Positions 48,543 through 62,600 of a stretch of DNA of 64,000 bases are shown here, one piece after another. Below the pieces are notes generated by a model. It made no database searches, had not been told where the DNA came from, and was given only the letters and a program-made list of their open reading frames with translations. Both the position numbers and the translations under genes were made by a program. Source of the DNA: Hippasteria phrygiana (taxonomy: Eukaryota > Echinodermata > Asteroidea > Valvatida > Goniasteridae). The number at the start of each line of letters is the position of its first letter. Positions within the stretch are counted from its first letter, which is position 1. Location of the stretch: the NCBI GenBank assembly GCA_037893225.1, contig JAZGUH010000360.1, forward strand, positions 806,001 to 870,000, read 5' to 3'.

Positions 48543-50392
48543 GTCCATACCCCAGGGAATTTGACATGCATGGAGCAATAAATAGAAGGTAATATGCACA
48601 CAGATGTTGGCCGGAAAGAAAATAGACATTGCGAGGTTTGGATTTTCTCCACAAGTGTTAACTCTAAGAAGCCGCCGATAATTGCAACATGTAGCGCCAG
48701 ATCTAAGCTATCCATACATGTCAAAATTACTGAATTTGGTTGATATTTCATGCAATTATGAATGAGTAAAGCAAGTCATACCCTAGGGAATTCGACAGGC
48801 ATGGAGCAATAAATAGAAGGTAATATGCACACAGATGTTGGCCGGAAAGAAAATAAACATTGCGAGGTTTGAATTTTCTCCACAAGTTTTAACTCTAAGA
48901 AGCCGCCGATAATTGCAACATGTAGCGCCAGATCTAAGCTATCCATACATGTCAAAATTACTGAATTTGGTTGATATTTCATGCAATTATGAATGAGTAA
49001 AGCAAGTCATACCCTAGGGAATTTGACAGGCATGGAGCAATAAATAGAAGGTAATATGCACACAGATGTTGGCCGGAAAGAAAATAAACATTGCGAGGTT
49101 TGAATTTTCTCCACAAGTGTTAACTCTAAGAAGCCGCCGATAATTGCAACATGTAGCGCCAGATCTAAGCTATCCATACATGTCAAAATTACTGAATTTG
49201 GTTGATATTTCATGCAATTAGGAATGAGTAAAGCAAGTCATACCCTAGGGAATTTGACAGGCATGGAGCAATAAATAGAAGGTAATATGCACACAGATGT
49301 TGGCCGGAAAGAAAATAAACATTGCGAGGTTTGAATTTTCTCCACAAGTTTTAACTCTAAGAAGCCGCCGATGATTGCAACATGTAGCGCCAGATCTAAG
49401 CTATCCATACATGTCAAAATTACTGTATTTGGTTGATATTTCATGCAATTATGAATGAGTAAAGCAAGTCATACCCTAGGGAATTTGACAGGCATGGAGC
49501 AATAAATAGAAGGTAATATGCACACACATGTTGGCCGGAAAGAAAATAAACATTGCGAGGTTTGAATTTTCTCCACAAGTTTTAACTCTAGGAAGCCGCC
49601 GATGATTGCAACATGTAGCGCCAGATCTAAGCTATCCATACATGTCAAAATTACTGTATTTGGTTGATATTTAATGCAATTATGAATGAGTAGAGCAAGT
49701 CATACCCCAGGGAATTTGACAGGCATGGAGCAATAAATAGAAGGTAATATGCACACAGATGTTGGCCGGAAAGAAAATAAACATTGCGAGGTTTGAATTT
49801 CCTCCACAAGTGTTAACTCTAAGAAGCCGCCGATAATTGCAACATGTAGCGCCAGATCTAAGCTATCCATACATGTCAAAATTACTGAATTTGGTTGATA
49901 TTTCATGCAATTATGAATGAGTAAAGCAAGTCCATACCCGAGGGAATTTGACATGCATGGAGCAATAAATAGACGGTAACATGTACACAGATGTTGGCCG
50001 GAAAGAAAATAAACATTGCGAGGTTTGAATTTTCTCCACAAGTTTTAACTCTAAGAAGCCGCCGGTGATTGCAACATGTAGCGCCAGATCTAAGCTATCC
50101 ATACATGTCAAAATTACTGTATTTGGTTTATATTTCATGCAATTATGAATGAGTAAAGCAAGTCATACCCTAGGGAATTTGACAGGCATGGAGCAATAAA
50201 TAGAAGGTAATATGCACACACATGTTGGCCGGAAAGAAAATAAACATTGCGAGGTTTGAATTTTCTCCACAAGTTTTAACTCTAAGAAGCCGCCGATAAT
50301 TGCAACATGTAGCGCCAGATCTAAGCTATCCATACATGTCAAAATTACTGAATTTGGTTGATATTTCATGCAATTATGAATGAGTAAAGCAA
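48543..50392. repeat. Second intact canonical 8-mer, phase b-c-d-e-f-g-h-a, 1850 bp
   Basis: Starts: b48543 c48775 d49006 e49237 f49468 g49699 h49930 a50162, with the next b at 50393, exactly 1850 bp on. The order is the same as at 191-2040 but in another phase, and it lies more than 46 kb away. A private 'attaggaatg' change is at 49221. This supports the 8-mer as the parent unit rather than a chance local order. Confidence 0.87.
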
Positions 50393-50582
50393 GTCCATAC
50401 CCCAGGGAATTTGACATGCATGGAGCAATAAATAGAAGGTAATATGCACACAGATGTTGGCCGGAAAGAAAATAGACATTGCGAGGTTTGGATTTTCTCC
50501 ACAAGTGTTAACTCTAAGAAGCCGCCGATAATTGCAACATGTAGCGCCAGATCTAAGCTATCCATACATGTCAAAATTACTG

Positions 50583-53500
50583 AATTTGGTTGATATTTCA
50601 TGCAATTATGAATGAGTAAAGCAAGTCATACCCTAGGGAATTCGACAGGCATGGAGCAATAAATAGAAGGTAATATGCACACAGATGTTGGCCGGAAAGA
50701 AAATAAACATTGCGAGGTTTGAATTTTCTCCACAAGTTTTAACGCTAAGAAGCCGCCGATAATTGCAACATGTAGCGCCAGATGTAAGCTATCCATACAT
50801 GTCAAAATTACTGAATTTGGTTGATATTTAATGCAATTATGAATGAGTAGAGCAAGTCATACCCCAGGGAATTTGACAGGCATGGAGCAATAAATAGAAG
50901 GTAATATGCACACACATGTTGGCCGGAAAGAAAATAAACATTGCGAGGTTTGAATTTTCTCCACAAGTTTTAACTCTAAGAAGCCGCCGATAATTGCAAC
51001 ATGTAGCGCCAGATCTAAGCTATCCATACATGTCAAAATTACTGAATTTGGTTGATATTTCATGCAATTATGAATGAGTAAAGCAAGTCCATACCCCAGG
51101 GAATGTGACATGCATGGAGCAATAAATAGAAGGTAATATGCACACAGATGTTGGCCGGAAAGAAAATAGACATTGCGAGGTTTGGATTTTCTCCACAAGT
51201 GTTAACTCTAAGAAGCCGCCGATAATTGCAACATGTAGCGCCAGATCTAAGCTATCCATACATGTCAAAATTACTGAATTTGGTTGATATTTCATGCAAT
51301 TATGAATGAGTAAAGCAAGTCCATACCCGAGGGAATTTGACATGCATGGAGCAATAAATAGACGGTAACATGTACACAGATGTTGGCCGGAAAGAAAATA
51401 AACATTGCGAGGTTTGAATTTTCTCCACAAGTTTTAACTCTAAGAAGCCGCCGGTGATTGCAACATGTAGCGCCAGATCTAAGCTATCCATACATGTCAA
51501 AATTACTGTATTTGGTTTATATTTCATGCAATTATGAATGAGTAAAGCAAGTCATACCCTAGGGAATTTGACAGGCATGGAGCAATAAATAGAAGGTAAT
51601 ATGCACACACATGTTGGCCGGAAAGAAAATAAACATTGCGAGGTTTGAATTTTCTCCACAAGTTTTAACTCTAAGAAGCCGCCGATAATTGCAACATGTA
51701 GCGCCAGATCTAAGCTATCCATACATGTCAAAATTACTGAATTTGGTTGATATTTCATGCAATTATGAATGAGTAAAGCAAGTCCATACCCCAGGGAATT
51801 TGACATGCATGGAGCAATAAATAGAAGGTAATATGCACACAGATGTTGGCCGGAAAGAAAATAGACATTGCGAGGTTTGGATTTTCTCCACAAGTGTTAA
51901 CTCTAAGAAGCCGCCGATAATTGCAACATGTAGCGCCAGATCTAAGCTATCCATACATGTCAAAATTACTGAATTTGGTTGATATTTCATGCAATTATGA
52001 ATGAGTAAAGCAAGTCATACCCTAGGGAATTCGACAGGCATGGAGCAATAAATAGAAGGTAATATGCACACAGATGTTGGCCGGAAAGAAAATAAACATT
52101 GCGAGGTTTGAATTTTCTCCACAAGTTTTAACTCTAAGAAGCCGCCGATAATTGCAACATGTAGCGCCAGATCTAAGCTATCCATACATGTCAAAATTAC
52201 TGAATTTGGTTGATATTTCATGCAATTATGAATGAGTAAAGCAAGTCATACCCTAGGGAATTTGACAGGCATGGAGCAATAAATAGAAGGTAATATGCAC
52301 ACAGATGTTGGCCGGAAAGAAAATAAACATTGCGAGGTTTGAATTTTCTCCACAAGTGTTAACTCTAAGAAGCCGCCGATAATTGCAACATGTAGCGCCA
52401 GATCTAAGCTATCCATACATGTCAAAATTACTGAATTTGGTTGATATTTCATGCAATTATGAATGAGTAAAGCAAGTCATACCCTAGGGAATTTGACAGG
52501 CATGGAGCAATAAATAGAAGGTAATATGCACACAGATGTTGGCCGGAAAGAAAATAAACATTGCGAGGTTTGAATTTTCTCCACAAGTTTTAACTCTAAG
52601 AAGCCGCCGATGATTGCAACATTTAGCGCCAGATCTAAGCTATCCATACATGTCAAAATTACTGTATTTGGTTGATATTTCATGCAATTATGAATGAGTA
52701 AAGCAAGTCATACCCTAGGGAATTCGACAGGCATGGAGCAATAAATAGAAGGTAATATGCACACAGATGTTGGCCGGAAAGAAAATAAACATTGCGAGGT
52801 TTGAATTTTCTCCACAAGTTTTAACTCTAAGAAGCCGCCGATAATTGCAACATGTAGCGCCAGATGTAAGCTATCCATACATGTCAAAATTACTGAATTT
52901 GGTTGATATTTAATGCAATTATGAATGAGTAGAGCAAGTCATACCCCAGGGAATTTGACAGGCATGGAGCAATAAATAGAAGGTAATATGCACACACATG
53001 TTGGCCGGAAAGAAAATAAACATTGCGAGGTTTGAATTTTCTCCACAAGTTTTAACTCTAAGAAGCCGCCGATAATTGCAACATGTAGCGCCAGATCTAA
53101 GCTATCCATACATGTCAAAATTACTGAATTTGGTTGATATTTCATGCAATTATGAATGAGTAAAGCAAGTCCATACCCCAGGGAATGTGACATGCATGGA
53201 GCAATAAATAGAAGGTAATATGCACACAGATGTTGGCCGGAAAGAAAATAGACATTGCGAGGTTTGGATTTTCTCCACAAGTGTTAACTCTAAGAAGCCG
53301 CCGATAATTGCAACATGTAGCGCCAGATCTAAGCTATCCATACATGTCAAAATTACTGAATTTGGTTGATATTTCATGCAATTATGAATGAGTAAAGCAA
53401 GTCCATACCCGAGGGAATTTGACATGCATGGAGCAATAAATAGACGGTAACATGTACACAGATGTTGGCCGGAAAGAAAATAAACATTGCGAGGTTTGAA

Positions 53501-54947
53501 TTTTCTCCACAAGTTTTAACTCTAAGAAGCCGCCGGTGATTGCAACATGTAGCGCCAGATCTAAGCTATCCATACATGTCAAAATTACTGTATTTGGTTT
53601 ATATTTCATGCAATTATGAATGAGTAAAGCAAGTCATACCCTAGGGAATTTGACAGGCATGGAGCAATAAATAGAAGGTAATATGCACACACATGTTGGC
53701 CGGAAAGAAAATAAACATTGCGAGGTTTGAATTTTCTCCACAAGTTTTAACTCTAAGAAGCCGCCGATAATTGCAACATGTAGCGCCAGATCTAAGCTAT
53801 CCATACATGTCAAAATTACTGAATTTGGTTGATATTTCATGCAATTATGAATGAGTAAAGCAAGTCCATACCCCAGGGAATTTGACATGCATGGAGCAAT
53901 AAATAGAAGGTAATATGCACACAGATGTTGGCCGGAAAGAAAATAGACATTGCGAGGTTTGGATTTTCTCCACAAGTGTTAACTCTAAGAAGCCGCCGAT
54001 AATTGCAACATGTAGCGCCAGATCTAAGCTATCCATACATGTCAAAATTACTGAATTTGGTTGATATTTCATGCAATTATGAATGAGTAAAGCAAGTCAT
54101 ACCCTAGGGAATTCGACAGGCATGGAGCAATAAATAGAAGGTAATATGCACACAGATGTTGGCCGGAAAGAAAATAAACATTGCGAGGTTTGAATTTTCT
54201 CCACAAGTTTTAACTCTAAGAAGCCGCCGATAATTGCAACATGTAGCGCCAGATCTAAGCTATCCATACATGTCAAAATTACTGAATTTGGTTGATATTT
54301 CATGCAATTATGAATGAGTAAAGCAAGTCATACCCTAGGGAATTTGACAGGCATGGAGCAATAAATAGAAGGTAATATGCACACAGATGTTGGCCGGAAA
54401 GAAAATAAACATTGCGAGGTTTGAATTTTCTCCACAAGTGTTAACTCTAAGAAGCCGCCGATAATTGCAACATGTAGCGCCAGATCTAAGCTATCCATAC
54501 ATGTCAAAATTACTGAATTTGGTTGATATTTCATGCAATTATGAATGAGTAAAGCAAGTCATACCCTAGGGAATTTGACAGGCATGGAGCAATAAATAGA
54601 AGGTAATATGCACACAGATGTTGGCCGGAAAGAAAATAAACATTGCGAGGTTTGAATTTTCTCCACAAGTTTTAACTCTAAGAAGCCGCCGATGATTGCA
54701 ACATGTAGCGCCAGATCTAAGCTATCCATACATGTCAAAATTACTGTATTTGGTTGATATTTCATGCAATTATGAATGAGTAAAGCAAGTCATACCCTAG
54801 GGAATTCGACAGGCATGGAGCAATAAATAGAAGGTAATATGCACACAGATGTTGGCCGGAAAGAAAATAAACATTGCGAGGTTTGAATTTTCTCCACAAG
54901 TTTTAACTCTAAGAAGCCGCCGATAATTGCAACATGTAGCGCCAGAT
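50583..54947. repeat. 9-monomer tandem duplication (offset 2082)
   Basis: 50583-52865 matches 52665-54947. Shared rare changes are 'agatgtaag' (50784, 52866) and 'ggaatgtgac' (51105, 53187). Later private changes are 'aacgctaag' at 50744 and 'acatttagcg' at 52623. 9 x 231 + 3 = 2082. The third instance of the border monomer (54789) has the usual 'agatctaag', marking the end of the match. Confidence 0.88.
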
Positions 54948-55448
54948 CTAAGCTATCCATACATGTCAAAATTACTGAATTTGGTTGATATTTCATGCAA
55001 TTATGAATGAGTAAAGCAAGTCATACCCTAGGGAATTTGACAGGCATGGAGCAATAAATAGAAGGTAATATGCACACAGATGTTGGCCGGAAAGAAAATA
55101 AACATTGCGAGGTTTGAATTTTCTCCACAAGTGTTAACTCTAAGAAGCCGCCGATAATTGCAACATGTAGCGCCAGATCTAAGCTATCCATACATGTCAA
55201 AATTACTGAATTTGGTTGATATTTCATGCAATTATGAATGAGTAAAGCAAGTCATACCCTAGGGAATTTGACAGGCATGGAGCAATAAATAGAAGGTAAT
55301 ATGCACACAGATGTTGGCCGGAAAGAAAATAAACATTGCGAGGTTTGAATTTTCTCCACAAGTTTTAACTCTAAGAAGCCGCCGATGATTGCAACATGTA
55401 GCGCCAGATCTAAGCTATCCATACATGTCAAAATTACTGTATTTGGTC

Positions 55449-58400
55449 GATATTTCATGCAATTATGAATGAGTAAAGCAAGTCATACCCTAGGGAATTT
55501 GACAGGCATGGAGCAATAAATAGAAGGTAATATGCACACACATGTTGGCCGGAAAGAAAATAAACATTGCGAGGTTTGAATTTTCTCCACAAGTTTTAAC
55601 TCTAAGAAGCCGCCGATAATTGCAACATGTAGCGCCAGATCTAAGCTATCCATACATGTCAAAATTACTGAATTTGGTTGATATTTCATGCAATTATAAA
55701 TGAGTAAAGCAAGTCATACCCTAGGGAATTTGACAGGCATGGAGCAATAAACAGAAGGTAATATGCACACAGATGTTGGCCGGAAAGAAAATAAACATTG
55801 CGAGGTTTGAATTTTCTCCACAAGTGTTAACTCTAAGAAGCCGCCGATAATTGCAACATGTAGCGCCAGATCTAAGCTATCCATACATGTCAAAATTACT
55901 GAATTTGGTTGATATTTCATGCAATTATGAATGAGTAAAGCAAGTCATACCCTAGGGAATTCGACAGGCATGGAGCAATAAATAGAAGGTAATATGCACA
56001 CAGATGTTGGCCGGAAAGAAAATAAACATTGCGAGGTTTGAATTTTCTCCACAAGTTTTAACTCTAAGAAGCCGCCGATGATTGCAACATGTAGCGCCAG
56101 ATCTAAGCTATCCATACATGTCAAAATTACTGTATTTGGTTGATATTTCATGCAATTATGAATGAGTAAAGCAAGTCATACCCTAGGGAATTTGACAGGC
56201 ATGGAGCAATAAATAGAAGGTAATATGCACACACATGTTGGCCGGAAAGAAAATAAACATTGCGAGGTTTGAATTTTCTCCACAAGTTTTAACTCTAGGA
56301 AGCCGCCGATAATTGCAACATGTAGCGCCAGATCTAAGCTATCCATACATGTCAAAATTACTGTATTTGGTTGATATTTAATGCAATTATGAATGAGTAG
56401 AGCAAGTCATACCCCAGGGAATTTGACAGGCATGGAGCAATAAATAGAAGGTAATATGCACACAGATGTTGGCCGGAAAGAAAATAAACATTGCGAGGTT
56501 TGAATTTCCTCCACAAGTGTTAACTCTAAGAAGCCGCCGATAATTGCAACATGTAGCGCCAGATCTAAGCTATCCATACATGTCAAAATTACTGAATTTG
56601 GTTGATATTTCATGCAATTATGAATGAGTAAAGCAAGTCCATACCCGAGGGAATTTGACATGCATGGAGCAATAAATAGACGGTAACATGTACACAGATG
56701 TTGGCCGGAAAGAAAATAAACATTGCGAGGTTTGAATTTTCTCCACAAGTTTTAACTCTAAGAAGCCGCCGGTGATTGCAACATGTAGCGCCAGATCTAA
56801 GCTATCCATACATGTCAAAATTACTGTATTTGGTTTATATTTCATGCAATTATGAATGAGTAAAGCAAGTCATACCCTAGGGAATTTGACAGGCATGGAG
56901 CAATAAATAGAAGGTAATATGCACACACATGTTGGCCGGAAAGAAAATAAACATTGCGAGGTTTGAATTTTCTCCACAAGTTTTAACTCTAAGAAGCCGC
57001 CGATAATTGCAACATGTAGCGCCAGATCTAAGCTATCCATACATGTCAAAATTACTGAATTTGGTTGATATTTCATGCAATTATGAATGAGTAAAGCAAG
57101 TCATACCCTAGGGAATTCGACAGGCATGGAGCAATAAATAGAAGGTAATATGCACACAGATGTTGGCCGGAAAGAAAATAAACATTGCGAGGTTTGAATT
57201 TTCTCCACAAGTTTTAACTCTAAGAAGCCGCCGATAATTGCAACATGTAGCGCCAGATCTAAGCTATCCATACATGTCAAAATTACTGAATTTGGTTGAT
57301 ATTTCATGCAATTATGAATGAGTAAAGCAAGTCATACCCTAGGGAATTTGACAGGCATGGAGCAATAAATAGAAGGTAATATGCACACAGATGTTGGCCG
57401 GAAAGAAAATAAACATTGCGAGGTTTGAATTTTCTCCACAAGTGTTAACTCTAAGAAGCCGCCGATAATTGCAACATGTAGCGCCAGATCTAAGCTATCC
57501 ATACATGTCAAAATTACTGAATTTGGTTGATATTTCATGCAATTATGAATGAGTAAAGCAAGTCATACCCTAGGGAATTTGACAGGCATGGAGCAATAAA
57601 TAGAAGGTAATATGCACACAGATGTTGGCCGGAAAGAAAATAAACATTGCGAGGTTTGAATTTTCTCCACAAGTTTTAACTCTAAGAAGCCGCCGATGAT
57701 TGCAACATGTAGCGCCAGATCTAAGCTATCCATACATGTCAAAATTACTGTATTTGGTTGATATTTCATGCAATTATGAATGAGTAAAGCAAGTCATACC
57801 CTAGGGAATTTGACAGGCATGGAGCAATAAATAGAAGGTAATATGCACACAGATGTTGGCCGGAAAGAAAATAAACATTGCGAGGTTTGAATTTTCTCCA
57901 CAAGTTTTAACTCTAAGAAGCCGCCGATAATTGCAACATGTAGCGCCAGATCTAAGCTATCCATATATGTCAAAATTACTGAATTTGGTTGATATTTCAT
58001 GCAATTATGAATGAGTAAAGCAAGTCATACCCTAGGGAATTTGACAGGCATGGAGCAATAAATAGAAGGTAATATGCACACACATGTTGGCCGGAAAGAA
58101 AATAAACATTGCGAGGTTTGAATTTTCTCCACAAGTTTTAACTCTAAGAAGCCGCCGATAATTGCAACATGTAGCGCCAGATCTAAGCTATCCATACATG
58201 TCAAAATTACTGAATTTGGTTGATATTTCATGCAATTATAAATGAGTAAAGCAAGTCATACCCTAGGGAATTTGACAGGCATGGAGCAATAAACAGAAGG
58301 TAATATGCACACAGATGTTGGCCGGAAAGAAAATAAACATTGCGAGGTTTGAATTTTCTCCACAAGTGTTAACTCTAAGAAGCCGCCGATAATTGCAACA

Positions 58401-59644
58401 TGTAGCGCCAGATCTAAGCTATCCATACATGTCAAAATTACTGAATTTGGTTGATATTTCATGCAATTATGAATGAGTAAAGCAAGTCATACCCTAGGGA
58501 ATTCGACAGGCATGGAGCAATAAATAGAAGGTAATATGCACACAGATGTTGGCCGGAAAGAAAATAAACATTGCGAGGTTTGAATTTTCTCCACAAGTTT
58601 TAACTCTAAGAAGCCGCCGATGATTGCAACATGTAGCGCCAGATCTAAGCTATCCATACATGTCAAAATTACTGTATTTGGTTGATATTTCATGCAATTA
58701 TGAATGAGTAAAGCAAGTCATACCCTAGGGAATTTGACAGGCATGGAGCAATAAATAGAAGGTAATATGCACACAGATGTTGGCCGGAAAGAAAATAAAC
58801 ATTGCGAGGTTTGAATTTTCTCCACAAGTTTTAACTCTAGGAAGCCGCCGATAATTGCAACATGTAGCGCCAGATCTAAGCTATCCATACATGTCAAAAT
58901 TACTGTATTTGGTTGATATTTAATGCAATTATGAATGAGTAGAGCAAGTCATACCCCAGGGAATTTGACAGGCATGGAGCAATAAATAGAAGGTAATATG
59001 CACACAGATGTTGGCCGGAAAGAAAATAAACATTGCGAGGTTTGAATTTCCTCCACAAGTGTTAACTCTAAGAAGCCGCCGATAATTGCAACATGTAGCG
59101 CCAGATCTAAGCTATCCATACATGTCAAAATTACTGAATTTGGTTGATATTTCATGCAATTATGAATGAGTAAAGCAAGTCCATACCCGAGGGAATTTGA
59201 CATGCATGGAGCAATAAATAGACGGTAACATGTACACAGATGTTGGCCGGAAAGAAAATAAACATTGCGAGGTTTGAATTTTCTCCACAAGTTTTAACTC
59301 TAAGAAGCCGCCGGTGATTGCAACATGTAGCGCCAGATCTAAGCTATCCATACATGTCAAAATTACTGTATTTGGTTTATATTTCATGCAATTATGAATG
59401 AGTAAAGCAAGTCATACCCTAGGGAATTTGACAGGCATGGAGCAATAAATAGAAGGTAATATGCACACACATGTTGGCCGGAAAGAAAATAAACATTGCG
59501 AGGTTTGAATTTTCTCCACAAGTTTTAACTCTAAGAAGCCGCCGATAATTGCAACATGTAGCGCCAGATCTAAGCTATCCATACATGTCAAAATTACTGA
59601 ATTTGGTTGATATTTCATGCAATTATGAATGAGTAAAGCAAGTC
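55449..59644. repeat. 11-monomer tandem duplication (offset 2542)
   Basis: 55449-57102 matches 57991-59644. Shared rare changes are 'caattataaatgag' (55698, 58240) and 'caataaacag' (55752, 58294). One difference noticed: 56234 C against 58776 G (base 60 of the f monomer). 11 x 231 + 1 = 2542. Confidence 0.87.
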
Positions 59645-62600
59645 CATACCCCAGGGAATTTGACATGCATGGAGCAATAAATAGAAGGTAATATGCACAC
59701 AGATGTTGGCCGGAAAGAAAATAGACATTGCGAGGTTTGGATTTTCTCCACAAGTGTTAACTCTAAGAAGCCGCCGATAATTGCAACATGTAGCGCCAGA
59801 TCTAAGCTATCCATACATGTCAAAATTACTGAATTTGGTTGATATTTCATGCAATTATGAATGAGTAAAGCAAGTCCATACCCGAGGGAATTTGACATGC
59901 ATGGAGCAATAAATAGACGGTAACATGTACACAGATGTTGGCCGGAAAGAAAATAAACATTGCGAGGTTTGAATTTTCTCCACAAGTTTTAACTCTAAGA
60001 AGCCGCCGGTGATTGCAACATGTAGCGCCAGATCTAAGCTATCCATACATGTCAAAATTACTGTATTTGGTTTATATTTCATGCAATTATGAATGAGTAA
60101 AGCAAGTCATACCCTAGGGAATTTGACAGGCATGGAGCAATAAATAGAAGGTAATATGCACACACATGTTGGCCGGAAAGAAAATAAACATTGCGAGGTT
60201 TGAATTTTCTCCACAAGTTTTAACTCTAAGAAGCCGCCGATAATTGCAACATGTAGCGCCAGATCTAAGCTATCCATACATGTCAAAATTACTGAATTTG
60301 GTTGATATTTCATGCAATTATGAATGAGTAAAGCAAGTCCATACCCCAGGGAATTTGACATGCATGGAGCAATAAATAGAAGGTAATATGCACACAGATG
60401 TTGGCCGGAAAGAAAATAGACATTGCGAGGTTTGGATTTTCTCCACAAGTGTTAACTCTAAGAAGCCGCCGATAATTGCAACATGTAGCGCCAGATCTAA
60501 GCTATCCATACATGTCAAAATTACTGAATTTGGTTGATATTTCATGCAATTATGAATGAGTAAAGCAAGTCATACCCTAGGGAATTTGACAGGCATGGAG
60601 CAATAAATAGAAGGTAATATGCACACAGATGTTGGCCGGAAAGAAAATAAACATTGCGAGGTTTGAATTTTCTCCACAAGTGTTAACTCTAAGAAGCCGC
60701 CGATAATTGCAACATGTAGCGCCAGATCTAAGCTATCCATACATGTCAAAATTACTGAATTTGGTTGATATTTCATGCAATTATGAATGAGTAAAGCAAG
60801 TCATACCCTAGGGAATTTGACAGGCATGGAGCAATAAATAGAAGGTAATATGCACACAGATGTTGGCCGGAAAGAAAATAAACATTGCGAGGTTTGAATT
60901 TTCTCCACAAGTTTTAACTCTAAGAAGCCGCCGATGATTGCAACATGTAGCGCCAGATCTAAGCTATCCATACATGTCAAAATTACTGTATTTGGTTGAT
61001 ATTTCATGCAATTATGAATGAGTAAAGCAAGTCATACCCTAGGGAATTTGACAGGCATGGAGCAATAAATAGAAGGTAATATGCACACAGATGTTGGCCG
61101 GAAAGAAAATAAACATTGCGAGGTTTGAATTTTCTCCACAAGTTTTAACTCTAAGAAGCCGCCGATAATTGCAACATGTAGCGCCAGATCTAAGCTATCC
61201 ATATATGTCAAAATTACTGAATTTGGTTGATATTTCATGCAATTATGAATGAGTAAAGCAAGTCATACCCTAGGGAATTTGACAGGCATGGAGCAATAAA
61301 TAGAAGGTAATATGCACACACATGTTGGCCGGAAAGAAAATAAACATTGCGAGGTTTGAATTTTCTCCACAAGTTTTAACTCTAAGAAGCCGCCGATAAT
61401 TGCAACATGTAGCGCCAGATCTAAGCTATCCATACATGTCAAAATTACTGAATTTGGTTGATATTTCATGCAATTATAAATGAGTAAAGCAAGTCATACC
61501 CTAGGGAATTTGACAGGCATGGAGCAATAAACAGAAGGTAATATGCACACAGATGTTGGCCGGAAAGAAAATAAACATTGCGAGGTTTGAATTTTCTCCA
61601 CAAGTGTTAACTCTAAGAAGCCGCCGATAATTGCAACATGTAGCGCCAGATCTAAGCTATCCATACATGTCAAAATTACTGAATTTGGTTGATATTTCAT
61701 GCAATTATGAATGAGTAAAGCAAGTCATACCCTAGGGAATTCGACAGGCATGGAGCAATAAATAGAAGGTAATATGCACACAGATGTTGGCCGGAAAGAA
61801 AATAAACATTGCGAGGTTTGAATTTTCTCCACAAGTTTTAACTCTAAGAAGCCGCCGATGATTGCAACATGTAGCGCCAGATCTAAGCTATCCATACATG
61901 TCAAAATTACTGTATTTGGTTGATATTTCATGCAATTATGAATGAGTAAAGCAAGTCATACCCTAGGGAATTTGACAGGCATGGAGCAATAAATAGAAGG
62001 TAATATGCACACAGATGTTGGCCGGAAAGAAAATAAACATTGCGAGGTTTGAATTTTCTCCACAAGTTTTAACTCTAGGAAGCCGCCGATAATTGCAACA
62101 TGTAGCGCCAGATCTAAGCTATCCATACATGTCAAAATTACTGTATTTGGTTGATATTTAATGCAATTATGAATGAGTAGAGCAAGTCATACCCCAGGGA
62201 ATTTGACATGCATGGAGCAATAAATAGAAGGTAATATGCACACAGATGTTGGCCGGAAAGAAAATAAACATTGCGAGGTTTGAATTTCCTCCACAAGTGT
62301 TAACTCTAAGAAGCCGCCGATAATTGCAACATGTAGCGCCAGATCTAAGCTATCCATACATGTCAAAATTACTGAATTTGGTTGATATTTCATGCAATTA
62401 TGAATGAGTAAAGCAAGTCCATACCCGAGGGAATTTGACATGCATGGAGCAATAAATAGACGGTAACATGTACACAGATGTTGGCCGGAAAGAAAATAAA
62501 CATTGCGAGGTTTGAATTTTCTCCACAAGTTTTAACTCTAAGAAGCCGCCGGTGATTGCAACATGTAGCGCCAGATCTAAGCTATCCATACATGTCAAAA

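Larger units (their letters stand above)
48311..55481. repeat. Monomer map, 48.3-55.5 kb sector
   Basis: Order: h/a 48311, b48543 c48775 d49006 e49237 f49468 g49699 h49930 a50162 b50393, c/f 50625, g/a 50856 (10C, 60C), b51087 h51319 a51551 b51782 c52014 d52245 e52476, c/f 52707, g/a 52938, b53169 h53401 a53633 b53864 c54096 d54327 e54558 c54789 d55020 e55251 ('tttggtcgat' at 55448). The trimer c-d-e appears twice in a row at 54096-55481, a local short unit. Confidence 0.86.
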
